Assembly (NCBI RefSeq): GCF_017315755.1
Contig: NZ_JAFLRJ010000159.1
Location: 1 to 64,000 of the forward strand
Length of the DNA stretch: 64,000 nucleotides
From: Streptomyces beijiangensis
Lineage (GTDB): Bacteria; Actinomycetota; Actinomycetes; Streptomycetales; Streptomycetaceae
Direction: 5' to 3'
In this document: piece by piece, positions 19,091 through 26,712 of the stretch
Position numbering within the stretch: the first letter of the stretch is position 1
Layout: every line of letters begins with the position of its first letter
Made by a program: the position numbers and the translations under genes
Notes under the pieces: generated by a model
Database searches by the model: none
Told to the model about the DNA's origin: nothing
What the model saw: only the letters and a program-made list of their open reading frames with translations

Positions 19091-20119
19091 CTACCCGAAG
19101 AAAACGCTGACCTCGCTGTACAGCGCGGGATCGACCGTCTTGAGCCTGGCGGTGGCCTCCGCGATGGGGACGCGCACGATGTCCGTACCGCGCAGGGCGA
19201 CCATCTTGCCGAAGTCCCCGTCGCGCACGGCGTCGATCGCATGGAGCCCGAAGCGGGTCGCCAGCCAGCGGTCGAAGGCGCTGGGGGTGCCGCCGCGCTG
19301 GACGTGGCCCAGGACGGTGGTGCGGGCTTCCTTGCCGGTCCGTTTCTCGATCTCCTTGGCCAGCCACTCCCCGACGCCGGAGAGCCTGACGTGCCCGAAG
19401 GAGTCCAGGGTGCCGTCCTTGAGCACCGCGTCGCCGTCCTTGGGCAGGGCCCCCTCGGCGACGACGACGATGGGTGCGTACGAGGCTTTGAAGCGGGAGG
19501 TCACCCAGGAGCACACCTGTTCGAGGTCGAAAGGCTGCTCGGGGATGAGGATGACGTTGGCGCCGCCCGCGAGTCCGGAGTGCAGGGCGATCCAGCCTGC
19601 GTGCCGGCCCATGACCTCGACCACCAGGACGCGCATATGGGATTCGGCGGTGGTGTGGAGCCGGTCGATGGCTTCGGTGGCGATGCCGACGGCGGTGTCG
19701 AAGCCGAAGGTGTAGTCGGTGCCCGAGAGGTCGTTGTCGATGGTCTTGGGGACGCCGACGCAAGGGACGCCGTACTCGTCGTTCAGCCGGGCGGCCACCC
19801 CTAAGGTGTCCTCGCCGCCGATCACGATCAGTGCGTCGACCTCCTGCTTCGCGAGGTTCTCCTTGACCCGGCGGATGCCGTTCTCCGCCTTGAGGGGGTT
19901 GGTGCGCGAGGATCCGAGGATGGTGCCGCCGCGCGGCAGGATGCCGCGCACCGCCGGGATGTCGAGCCGGACGGTGGCGCCTTCCAGGGGGCCCCGCCAG
20001 CCGTCCTTGAACCCGGTGAAGTCGTAGCCGTACTCCTGCACGCCCTTGCGGACGATGCCTCGGATGACCGCGTTGAGACCGGGGCAGTCGCCGCCTCCGG
20101 TCAGGACTCCGACCCGCAT
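19091..20119 (-). CDS. pfkA: 6-phosphofructokinase, with PPi-type active-site residues
   Basis: The 342-residue enzyme phosphorylates fructose 6-phosphate in glycolysis. Family blocks are VGVLTGGGDCPGLNAVIRG, PRGGTILGSSRTNP, VIGGEDTLGVAARL, PKTIDNDLSGTDYTFGFDTA and EVMGRHAGWIAL. Asp104 and Lys125 (GGEDT, VPKTIDND) occupy the positions that in the family separate PPi-dependent from ATP-dependent enzymes, so PPi may be the donor. Leu106 is encoded by TTA (19804-19802), the only TTA codon I see in the window's genes. I chose ATG 20119, preceded by AAGGGACG, because MRVGVLTGGG is the canonical N-terminus. Confidence 0.93.
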   Translation of the reverse strand: MRVGVLTGGGDCPGLNAVIRGIVRKGVQEYGYDFTGFKDGWRGPLEGATVRLDIPAVRGILPRGGTILGSSRTNPLKAENGIRRVKENLAKQEVDALIVIGGEDTLGVAARLNDEYGVPCVGVPKTIDNDLSGTDYTFGFDTAVGIATEAIDRLHTTAESHMRVLVVEVMGRHAGWIALHSGLAGGANVILIPEQPFDLEQVCSWVTSRFKASYAPIVVVAEGALPKDGDAVLKDGTLDSFGHVRLSGVGEWLAKEIEKRTGKEARTTVLGHVQRGGTPSAFDRWLATRFGLHAIDAVRDGDFGKMVALRGTDIVRVPIAEATARLKTVDPALYSEVSVFFG

Positions 20120-20186
20120 GGAACCACGTCCCTTCACTGTGGAAGATGTCGTGCTTCCCAAGCTACGGGTGAGGTGACCCACGTCA

Positions 20187-20864
20187 CTAGGCGTCGTCCA
20201 GGCCTCGCTCTATCGCGTACCTGACGAGCTCCACGCGGTTGTGGAGCTGGAGCTTGCCCAGGGTGTTCTGTACGTGGTTCTGGACGGTGCGGTGGGAGAT
20301 GACGAGACGCTCGGCGATCTGCTTGTAGCTCAGGCCCTTGGCGACGAGGCGCAGCACCTCGGTCTCACGGTCGGTGAGCTGCGGGACCTTGGGATCGTCG
20401 GACGTGGCGGGCACCGGGTCCGAGGCGAGGCGGCGGTACTCGCCGAGCACCAGGCCCGCGAGACCCGGGGTGAAGACGGGGTCGCCGACGGCGGTCCTGC
20501 GCACCGCGTCGGTCAGCTCCTCCGTACTGGCCGACTTCAGCAGATAGCCCGTGGCCCCGGATTTCACCGCTTCCAGTACGTCGGCGTGCTCACCGCTGGC
20601 GGAGAGGACGAGCACCCGCAGACCCGGGTAGGCGCCGACGAGCTCCTTGCAGACCTGGACGCCCGGCATCCCGGGCAGGTTGAGGTCGAGGACCAGGACG
20701 TCGGGGGCGACGGTCCTGGCTCTGCGGACCGCCTGCGGCCCGTCGCCCGCCGTGGCGACCACCTCGAAGCCCGCGGCGGCCAGGTCGCGGGCGACCGCGT
20801 CCCGCCACATCGGGTGGTCGTCGACGACCATCACCTTGATCGTCTGCTGTTCGCCCGCCGTCAT
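20187..20864 (-). CDS. NarL/LuxR-family response regulator
   Basis: The 225-residue regulator has a receiver domain (acidic pair in VMVVDDHP, phospho-acceptor Asp in VLVLDLNLPG, Lys in LLKSAS). A LuxR-type helix-turn-helix follows (LTDRETEVLRLVAKGLSYKQIAERLVISHRTVQNHV). It should bind DNA once phosphorylated by the kinase encoded just upstream, with which it overlaps by four bases. Target genes are not evident. The MacS-like layout of the partner kinase suggests a NarL-type system for envelope or metabolic signals, but this is inference. Confidence 0.93.
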   Translation of the reverse strand: MTAGEQQTIKVMVVDDHPMWRDAVARDLAAAGFEVVATAGDGPQAVRRARTVAPDVLVLDLNLPGMPGVQVCKELVGAYPGLRVLVLSASGEHADVLEAVKSGATGYLLKSASTEELTDAVRRTAVGDPVFTPGLAGLVLGEYRRLASDPVPATSDDPKVPQLTDRETEVLRLVAKGLSYKQIAERLVISHRTVQNHVQNTLGKLQLHNRVELVRYAIERGLDDA

Positions 20865-22078
20865 CGGCCCCGCCCTGCCTTCACTCGTGGAACCTTCAGT
20901 TCAACTTCTGTGCCCTGACCCGGGACCGAGATCAGTTCGGCGCTGCCGCCCAGATCGCGCAGACGCCCGCGGATCGAGTGCGCGACACCGAGACGCCCTT
21001 CGCCCTCGGCCACGGCGAGCCGCCCCTCCGGGATGCCGGGGCCGTCGTCCCGTACGGTCACGATCACCTCGTCCGGCTCGTCCTCGACCAGGATCCAGGC
21101 CTGGGCGTCCTCTCCCGCGTGCCTGCGGACATTGTCCAGTGCGGCACTGACAGCGGACGCCAGCTCCGTCGCCGCGACGGCCGGGAGCATCACCGGGGCG
21201 CCGGGGTCCGAGAGCGTGATGCGCGACCCCGCGTGCGGAGCGAGGAGCGTCCGTACGTCGCAGGGAGCGTCCGCGTCGACCGCCGCCGGGTCGGACCCCT
21301 CCCCTGGCGGGCCTCCCTGCACCGGCAGGAGCCCGCTGGAGACCAGGGTCCGCAGGGCGACCTCCTGCTCCCCCGCCATCCTGCCCAGCTCGGCCGCCTC
21401 GCCGCCGAGCGAGGTCCCGCGGCGCTGCACCATGGCGAGCACCTGCAGGACGCTGTCGTGGATGCCCCGCGCCAGGCGCTCGCGCTCGCGGGTCGCCGCC
21501 TCGATCTCCAGGGCGCGGGCGAGGGTGCGCTCGGAGGCGCGGGCGACCTCGACGATGTAGCCGATGGCGATGGAGGCGATCCACACCAGCAGGATGTTGT
21601 GCAGGGTGTCCTGGGTGGGCCGGCCCCGCTCGACGATGTTCGCGACGGCGACCAGCGAGGAGGCGAATCCCGCCCAGCGCCAGCCGCCCTTGATGGCGAA
21701 GGCGATGACGGAGCCCGCGGTCCATATCGACGGGATGGTCGGGCCGCCCGCCACGATCCGGGAGTGGGCGTCGGCGACCGGGGTCAGCAGGATGCCGACG
21801 AGCGCGATGGTGAGGTCGGCGGCGAGGAAGCGCTTGGTGCAGCTGACGGCGTTCGCGACCCTGGGGAGCGTGGCCACGGTCCAGACGGCGAGCACCGCGA
21901 GGTAGCCGACGGCCACCCAGGGGCGTACGAACTTCTCCCAGGCGGAGCCGAACAGCACGATGGCGTACAGCATGGTCAGTACGCGGTAGCCGGTCAGCGC
22001 ACGCCACAGCGGCTGCTCGACCGACATACGTATGACGCGCTCGCTTTTCTCTCGCCTGGACATGTCCCCCACCCCCAT
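20861..22078 (-). CDS. Membrane sensor histidine kinase (MacS-like)
   Basis: The 405-residue kinase has an N-terminal membrane domain of about four to five helices (residues 25-185), then a dimerisation helix with phospho-acceptor His in ERLARGIHDSVLQVLA. A HATPase_c domain follows (LDNVRRHAG N-box-like, VRDDGPGIPEGR G1, LGVAHSIRGRL G2). It should phosphorylate the response regulator whose start overlaps its stop. In-frame ATGs at 22078, 22063 and 22027 make the start uncertain. The 22063 ATG lies just after a G-rich stretch. The sensed signal is unknown. Confidence 0.9.
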   Translation of the reverse strand: MGVGDMSRREKSERVIRMSVEQPLWRALTGYRVLTMLYAIVLFGSAWEKFVRPWVAVGYLAVLAVWTVATLPRVANAVSCTKRFLAADLTIALVGILLTPVADAHSRIVAGGPTIPSIWTAGSVIAFAIKGGWRWAGFASSLVAVANIVERGRPTQDTLHNILLVWIASIAIGYIVEVARASERTLARALEIEAATRERERLARGIHDSVLQVLAMVQRRGTSLGGEAAELGRMAGEQEVALRTLVSSGLLPVQGGPPGEGSDPAAVDADAPCDVRTLLAPHAGSRITLSDPGAPVMLPAVAATELASAVSAALDNVRRHAGEDAQAWILVEDEPDEVIVTVRDDGPGIPEGRLAVAEGEGRLGVAHSIRGRLRDLGGSAELISVPGQGTEVELKVPRVKAGRGR

Positions 22079-22090
22079 GGGCTGCTGCTT

Positions 22091-22816
22091 CTAAGCCTTC
22101 TCGGCCTTTTCTTCGGCCTTCTCCGCCTTGGCCGCGTCCGCGATCTGGCGCTTGGCCGCCGTCGCGTAGACGTCGACGTACTCCTGGCCGGAGAGCTTCA
22201 TGATCTCGTACATGACCTCGTCGGTCACCGAACGCAGGATGAAACGGTCGCCCTCCATGCCGTGATAGCGGCTGAAGTCGAGCGGCTTGCCGATCTTGAT
22301 GCCGGGCCTCATCAGCTTGGGCATCACCTGGCCGGGCGGCTGGATCTTCTCCGTGTCGATCATCGCGACCGGGATGACGGGCGCGCCCGTGGCCAGGGCC
22401 ACCCGGGCGAGACCGCCCGGCTTGCCCCGGTAGAGGCGTCCGTCCGGCGAACGCGTGCCCTCCGGATAGATCCCGAAGAGACCGCCTGCCTCGATGACGT
22501 CGATACCGGCCTTGATCGCCGCCTCACCCGCGCCGCGCGCACCCGAGCGGTCCACCGGCAGCTGGCCGACGCCCTTAAAGAAGGCCGCGGTCAGCTTCCC
22601 CTTCACTCCCGGCGAGGTGAAGTACTCCGCCTTGGCGATGAAGGTGACCTTGCGGTCCAGGACCGCGGGCAGGAAGAAGGAGTCCGAGAAAGAGAGATGG
22701 TTGCTCGCGAGGATCGCCGGCCCGTCGGCGGGAATGTTCTCGATCCCCTCGACCCAGGGTCTGAAGGCCAGCTTCAGTGATCCCCCGATGGAGAACTTCA
22801 TTGCGCCGTAGATCAA
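22091..22816 (-). CDS. plsC: 1-acyl-sn-glycerol-3-phosphate acyltransferase family protein
   Basis: The 241-residue PlsC-type acyltransferase carries the NHLSFSD block (HX4D catalytic pair), the FIAKAEYF segment, and YPEGTRSPDGRLYRGKPGG, which binds the glycerol phosphate. It should acylate lysophosphatidate or a related lipid at the membrane. The Ala/Lys/Glu-rich C-terminal tail is a likely coiled coil. The best start is TTG 22816, eight bases after GGAGG; ATG 22801 is the alternative. It resembles the Rv2182c position in the mycobacterial cluster. Confidence 0.9.
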   Translation of the reverse strand: MIYGAMKFSIGGSLKLAFRPWVEGIENIPADGPAILASNHLSFSDSFFLPAVLDRKVTFIAKAEYFTSPGVKGKLTAAFFKGVGQLPVDRSGARGAGEAAIKAGIDVIEAGGLFGIYPEGTRSPDGRLYRGKPGGLARVALATGAPVIPVAMIDTEKIQPPGQVMPKLMRPGIKIGKPLDFSRYHGMEGDRFILRSVTDEVMYEIMKLSGQEYVDVYATAAKRQIADAAKAEKAEEKAEKA

Positions 22817-22963
22817 CTCGGGTTCCTCCTGTGTACGCCCGACCCGACCCTATCCCGTGGGCGGCCTGCGCTCTCTGTTCTGAGCGGGCGACGGCCCTGG
22901 TCGGTGTCAGTCCGGTCGCGTACGGTGAGTAGACCTTTCAGATCCCACACGCAGGAGGCCCTG

Positions 22964-23743
22964 GTGCCGGTCCTTCCTGGAGCCGAGCCCTACCGTCATG
23001 AGGGCGGCGAAGTCGGCGTCCTCCTCTGTCACGGTTTCACCGGTTCCCCGCAGTCGCTGCGCCCCTGGGCGGAGTATCTGGCGGAGCGCGGCCTGACCGT
23101 GGCACTGCCGCTGCTGCCCGGGCACGGCACCCGCTGGCAGGACATGCAGGTCACCGGCTGGCAGGACTGGTACGCGGAGGTCGACCGCGAGCTGCGCGCC
23201 CTGCTGGAGCGCTGCACCAAGGTCTTCGTCTTCGGTCTCTCGATGGGCGGCACGCTCTCGCTGCGGCTCGCCGCCAAGCACGGGGACGCCATCGCCGGAC
23301 TGGTCCTCGTCAACCCGGCGAACAAGGTGCACGGGCTGGCGGCGCAGGCGCTGCCGATTGCCAGGCATCTGGTCCGCTCCGCGCCGGGAATCGCCAGTGA
23401 CATCGCCCTGGAGGGCTCCGAGGAGGTCGGCTACGACCGGGTGCCGCTGCACGCGGCGCACTCCTTCCGGAACTTCTGCCGGCTGGTCGACCGCGAGCTC
23501 CCGCAGGTCACGCAGCCGGTGGTGGTGCTCCACAGCCCCCAGGACCATGTGGTCCCGCCGGCCGACACCGCGCGCATCCTGAGCCGTATCTCCTCGACCG
23601 ATGTCGAGGAGATCCTGCTGGAACAGAGCTACCACGTCGCGACGTTGGACCACGATGCGGAGCGGATTTTCGAGAAGAGTCACACGTTCATCGGCCGCCT
23701 CGCTCCGAGTGCCGGGAAGAAGGGGAGCACCACAGGTGGCTGA
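22964..23743 (+). CDS. Alpha/beta hydrolase (carboxylesterase / monoacylglycerol lipase-like)
   Basis: The 259-residue hydrolase has the classic triad: nucleophile Ser in FGLSMGG, acid in LHSPQDHVV, and His in SYHVATLDHD. VLLCHGFTGSPQSLRPWAEYLAERG holds the oxyanion hole. The compact cap and motifs resemble Est30-type carboxylesterases. The GTG at 22964 is placed five bases after CAGGAGG. It diverges from plsC, and the following gene overlaps its stop by 8 bp, so those two are coupled. The substrate, probably a short acyl ester or monoglyceride, is inferred from the family. Confidence 0.88.
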   Translation: MPVLPGAEPYRHEGGEVGVLLCHGFTGSPQSLRPWAEYLAERGLTVALPLLPGHGTRWQDMQVTGWQDWYAEVDRELRALLERCTKVFVFGLSMGGTLSLRLAAKHGDAIAGLVLVNPANKVHGLAAQALPIARHLVRSAPGIASDIALEGSEEVGYDRVPLHAAHSFRNFCRLVDRELPQVTQPVVVLHSPQDHVVPPADTARILSRISSTDVEEILLEQSYHVATLDHDAERIFEKSHTFIGRLAPSAGKKGSTTGG

Positions 23744-24287
23744 GAACGACGCGGAGCGCGAGCCGCAGCCGATCGACGAGGAAGCGGTATGGGCGGCGAT
23801 CGTCGCCGGGTACGGCGAGGAGCCGAAGGACCCGGCGGGCAGCAAGCCGTTCAAGTCGGTGGAGGACCTCGCCCTCCTGGAGGACGACGTCAACGAGACG
23901 CCTGCGCCTCCGGCGGCGGATCCGGAGAAGCCCGGGCCCGGGAAGCCGGCGCTGGGCAGCTCGGTGGTCTTCGCCCCCGGGGTCGGCGGCCCGCGTGACT
24001 TCAGCGTGGCCGAGCCCAAGGAGGACGACCTCGACGACAAGGACGAGGGTCACTTCGTCCCGCCGGACCCGGACCTCCCCGAGGGCGACGTCACCTCGAA
24101 GTTCGCGTGGCTGGCCGTGGTCGGCGGACCGGTGCTGCTGCTTCTGGCGGTGCTGCTCGGCTGGGAGATGACGTGGTGGCTGACGTTCCTGGGCATCGGC
24201 GGGTTCCTCGGCGGGTTCGCGACGCTGGTGGCGCGGATGTCGCACGACGAGGACGACGACGATCCGGGGCGCGGCGCGGTGGTCTGA
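23736..24287 (+). CDS. Hypothetical membrane protein with acidic cytoplasmic region
   Basis: The 183-residue protein starts at GTG 23736, inside the end of the hydrolase gene. An acidic, Pro-rich N-terminal region of about 120 residues carries a conserved-looking EEAVWAAIVAGYGEEP and a FKSVEDLALLED segment. Two tightly spaced hydrophobic helices follow at about residues 125-172 (WLAVVGGPVLLLLAVLLG and TFLGIGGFLGGFATLVARM). The tail is a run of Asp/Glu. Function is unknown. Overlap with the esterase gene suggests a shared role, perhaps in lipid or envelope processing. A palindromic repeat starts 12 bp after the stop. Confidence 0.8.
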   Translation: MAENDAEREPQPIDEEAVWAAIVAGYGEEPKDPAGSKPFKSVEDLALLEDDVNETPAPPAADPEKPGPGKPALGSSVVFAPGVGGPRDFSVAEPKEDDLDDKDEGHFVPPDPDLPEGDVTSKFAWLAVVGGPVLLLLAVLLGWEMTWWLTFLGIGGFLGGFATLVARMSHDEDDDDPGRGAVV

Positions 24288-24298
24288 CCCCGTAAAGA

Positions 24299-24350
24299 TG
24301 TCCTCAATCGCCGGACGGGCTATTCATAGCCCGTCCGGCGATTGAGGACA
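24299..24350. repeat. Palindromic repeat, copy 2
   Basis: Perfect 23-bp arms (24299-24321 and 24328-24350) surround an ATTCAT loop. The arm sequence is the same as the inner arms of the element at 7518-7598. Here it sits between convergent genes and could serve as a bidirectional terminator. Confidence 0.88.
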
Positions 24351-24381
24351 CGCGGCCGAAGGTCGCGTACGGGAGATCCGC

Positions 24382-25134
24382 TTACGCCACCGGCACGCGC
24401 AGCGCCGCCAGCACCGGCAGGTGATCCGTCGCTGCCCGCAGATCCGTCTCCGAAATCTCCGATGGGACACCGCAGCCCAGGACTTCGACCCCCTCCGTCG
24501 CGAACACCGCATCGATGCGCTGATACGGCCCCCGGGCCGGCGACGTGTGCTCACCGCCCCACGGCTTCACCGCCCAGCAGTCCTGCAGCCGCTCCGCCAG
24601 CCGCCGGAAGCTCCTCCCCCCAGGCCCCTCGTTGAGGTCGCCCGCCGCGATCGCGTACGGCACATCCATCGCGTCGAGGCGGTCGAGCAGCAGCCCCGCC
24701 TGGACCTGGCGCTCCGCGCTCTGCAGGCTCAAGTGGCAGCTGAGCACGCCGATCCGGGCTCCCCCGATCCGTACGACAGCGGTCGCGAACCCCCGCTGGT
24801 GCAGCCCGGGCGTCCGCGGCAGCAGTACGTCCTCCGTGCTCTCGACCGTCGCCCGCAGCGAACACAACAGCAGCGGCCCCGAGGCGGTCGCCCCGCCGCC
24901 GAGCACCACCAGGTCGGTCCGGGAGGCCAGCCAGGCCGCGCGCTTGCGCCAGCGGAAGAAGCGCGGCGCCTCCTGGATCAGGACCAGGTCCGGTGCGCAG
25001 GCGCGGATCACCCGGACCAGTGCGGCGCGGTCGTCGCGCATCGAGCGGATGTTGTAGCTGAGCACCCGGATCACGGCCGAACCGTCGGGTTCGGTGCGGG
25101 AGTTGGGCAGAGCGGTGATCACCATGGGCGCCAC
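24382..25134 (-). CDS. Endonuclease/exonuclease/phosphatase-family protein
   Basis: The 250-residue protein shows the EEP fold: VIRVLSYNIRSM, LVLIQEAP (metal-binding Glu), IGVLSCHLSLQSAERQ, YAIAAGDLNEGPG, RIDAVFATEG and ATDHLPVLAALRV (catalytic Asp-His). It could hydrolyse nucleic acid, inositol phosphate or sphingomyelin-like phosphodiesters. No signal peptide is visible, so a cytoplasmic role is likely. ATG 25134 and ATG 25125 are both possible starts. Confidence 0.85.
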   Translation of the reverse strand: MAPMVITALPNSRTEPDGSAVIRVLSYNIRSMRDDRAALVRVIRACAPDLVLIQEAPRFFRWRKRAAWLASRTDLVVLGGGATASGPLLLCSLRATVESTEDVLLPRTPGLHQRGFATAVVRIGGARIGVLSCHLSLQSAERQVQAGLLLDRLDAMDVPYAIAAGDLNEGPGGRSFRRLAERLQDCWAVKPWGGEHTSPARGPYQRIDAVFATEGVEVLGCGVPSEISETDLRAATDHLPVLAALRVPVA

Positions 25135-25194
25135 GATACGACGATGCCCGCCGGGTCCCCAGGGGGCACGGCGGGCAACGTCGTGGTGCTGGTG

Positions 25195-26148
25195 TCACAT
25201 GACCGGGTCGGGCTCCCGCGCCAGGTCGGCCGCTCCGACCAGTCCGGCCTTGTTGCCGAGCTGGGCGGCGATCACGTCGGCCACCGGGCGCCAGTTGCCG
25301 CCCACCAGCCAGCGCTTGTAGGACTTGCGGATCGGGTCGAGGACCAGTTCGCCCTCGTCCGAGAGCCCGCCGCCGACGATGAACGCCGACGGGTCGAAGA
25401 GCGAGGCCAGGTCGGCGAGACCGGCACCCGCCCAGCGGGCCAGCTCGCGGTAGGAGTCGACAGCCACCGGGTCACCCTGCCTGGCGGCCATCGAGATGTG
25501 CTTGCCCTCGATGCCCTCGGGGGTTCCGTCGCCCAGCGAGAGCAGGTACTCGGCGTTCTCCGGGGTGGCGTTGGCACGCTGCATCGCGTACCGGACGAGG
25601 GCCCGGCCCGATGCGTACTGCTCCCAGCAGCCCTGGCTCCCGCAGCCGCAGAGCAGCCCGTCGGGGACCATCCGGATGTGGCCGAACTCGGCTGCGACGC
25701 CGAAGTGGCCGCGGCGCAGCTTGTTGCCGATGATGATGCCGCCGCCGAGCCCGGTACCGAGCGTGATGCAGATGACGTTGCGGTGGCCCTTGCCCGCACC
25801 GAACTTGTACTCGCCCCAGGCTGCCGCGTTCGCGTCGTTCTCGACGACGACCGGCAGACCCACGCGCTCCTCGACCTTGGCCTTCAGCGGCTCCTGCCGC
25901 CAGTCGATGTTGGGCGCGAAGTAGACGGTGGAACGCTGGCGGTTGACGTAACCCGCGGCGCCGATGCCCACGGCGACAACGTCGTGTCCCGCCCTTGCGC
26001 CTTCCACGGCCGAAGCGATCGCATCCACGATGGCCTGCGACGTGCTGGGAGTCGGCACCTTGAATGTCGAGAGGATGTTGCCTTCCTCATCGACCACTCC
26101 GGCCGCGATCTTCGTGCCGCCGATATCGACGCCGATGGTGAGTCCCAT
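25195..26148 (-). CDS. glkA: ROK-family glucokinase
   Basis: The 317-residue glucokinase phosphorylates glucose with ATP. ROK features are complete: phosphate loop GVDIGGTKIAAGVVDEEG, ENDANAAAWGEY (catalytic Asp), TLGTGLGGGIIIGNKL, EFGHI, and the zinc-binding CGCGSQGCWEQYASG. In Streptomyces, GlkA is the established central kinase for glucose carbon catabolite repression. The DUF5304-type gene just upstream is its conserved companion. A gap of 54 bp separates them and both run the same way, so they are probably cotranscribed. Confidence 0.96.
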   Translation of the reverse strand: MGLTIGVDIGGTKIAAGVVDEEGNILSTFKVPTPSTSQAIVDAIASAVEGARAGHDVVAVGIGAAGYVNRQRSTVYFAPNIDWRQEPLKAKVEERVGLPVVVENDANAAAWGEYKFGAGKGHRNVICITLGTGLGGGIIIGNKLRRGHFGVAAEFGHIRMVPDGLLCGCGSQGCWEQYASGRALVRYAMQRANATPENAEYLLSLGDGTPEGIEGKHISMAARQGDPVAVDSYRELARWAGAGLADLASLFDPSAFIVGGGLSDEGELVLDPIRKSYKRWLVGGNWRPVADVIAAQLGNKAGLVGAADLAREPDPVM

Positions 26149-26202
26149 TAGTCCCTCAGTTTTCGGTCGAGCCCCGCTACGGCCAACCGTACCCGAGCGC
26201 TG

Positions 26203-26622
26203 TCAGTCGAGATCGATGTGTTCGCCTGCGCCGCTGTCGCCTTCGTCCTTCTTGGGCTCGTTCGTCCAGCGCCGTTCGTGGTTCACCACGGCCGAACGGT
26301 AGGCCGCGAGGAGCTCGCTGCCGGCCGCCGCCAGATGGTCGAAGACGTCGGGGTTGCGCTCGATGACGGGCTCGACCGCGGCCTTGGCCTGATTCAGCAC
26401 CTGCTGTACGGCGCCCTGCGCGGCCATTCCGGGCAGCGAGGACTGGAAGGAGGTGACCTTGTCGGTGACGGCGTCGAGCAGTTTGCGCAGTTCCTCGGCG
26501 GCCGATCCGGGCTGCGTCCCGTACTGCGTACGGCGCCGGGCCTTCTCAGCGGCGAGATCCTCGGCGCATGCCTTCTCCCAGGCGTCCGAGTCGGCGGCGG
26601 GACGCTCGGTGTCTTCGCTCAT
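26203..26622 (-). CDS. DUF5304-type protein upstream of glkA
   Basis: The 139-residue acidic protein is mainly helical, with a segment at about 40-80 (AEELRKLLDAVTDKVTSFQS, GMAAQGAVQQVLNQAKAAVEPVI) that looks amphipathic. No enzyme motif is present. Its position next to glkA matches SCO2127 of S. coelicolor. From memory, that gene has been linked to glucose repression and to interaction with BldKB. I treat that link as likely by position only. Confidence 0.8.
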   Translation of the reverse strand: MSEDTERPAADSDAWEKACAEDLAAEKARRRTQYGTQPGSAAEELRKLLDAVTDKVTSFQSSLPGMAAQGAVQQVLNQAKAAVEPVIERNPDVFDHLAAAGSELLAAYRSAVVNHERRWTNEPKKDEGDSGAGEHIDLD

Positions 26623-26712
26623 GACGGACTCCTGCGGACGGTGCGGGGCGGGCTGAGGGTCTGGTGCGGTCTGGTGCCTACCCCCGACGTTACCCGAATG
26701 GGCGTAAGGCGT

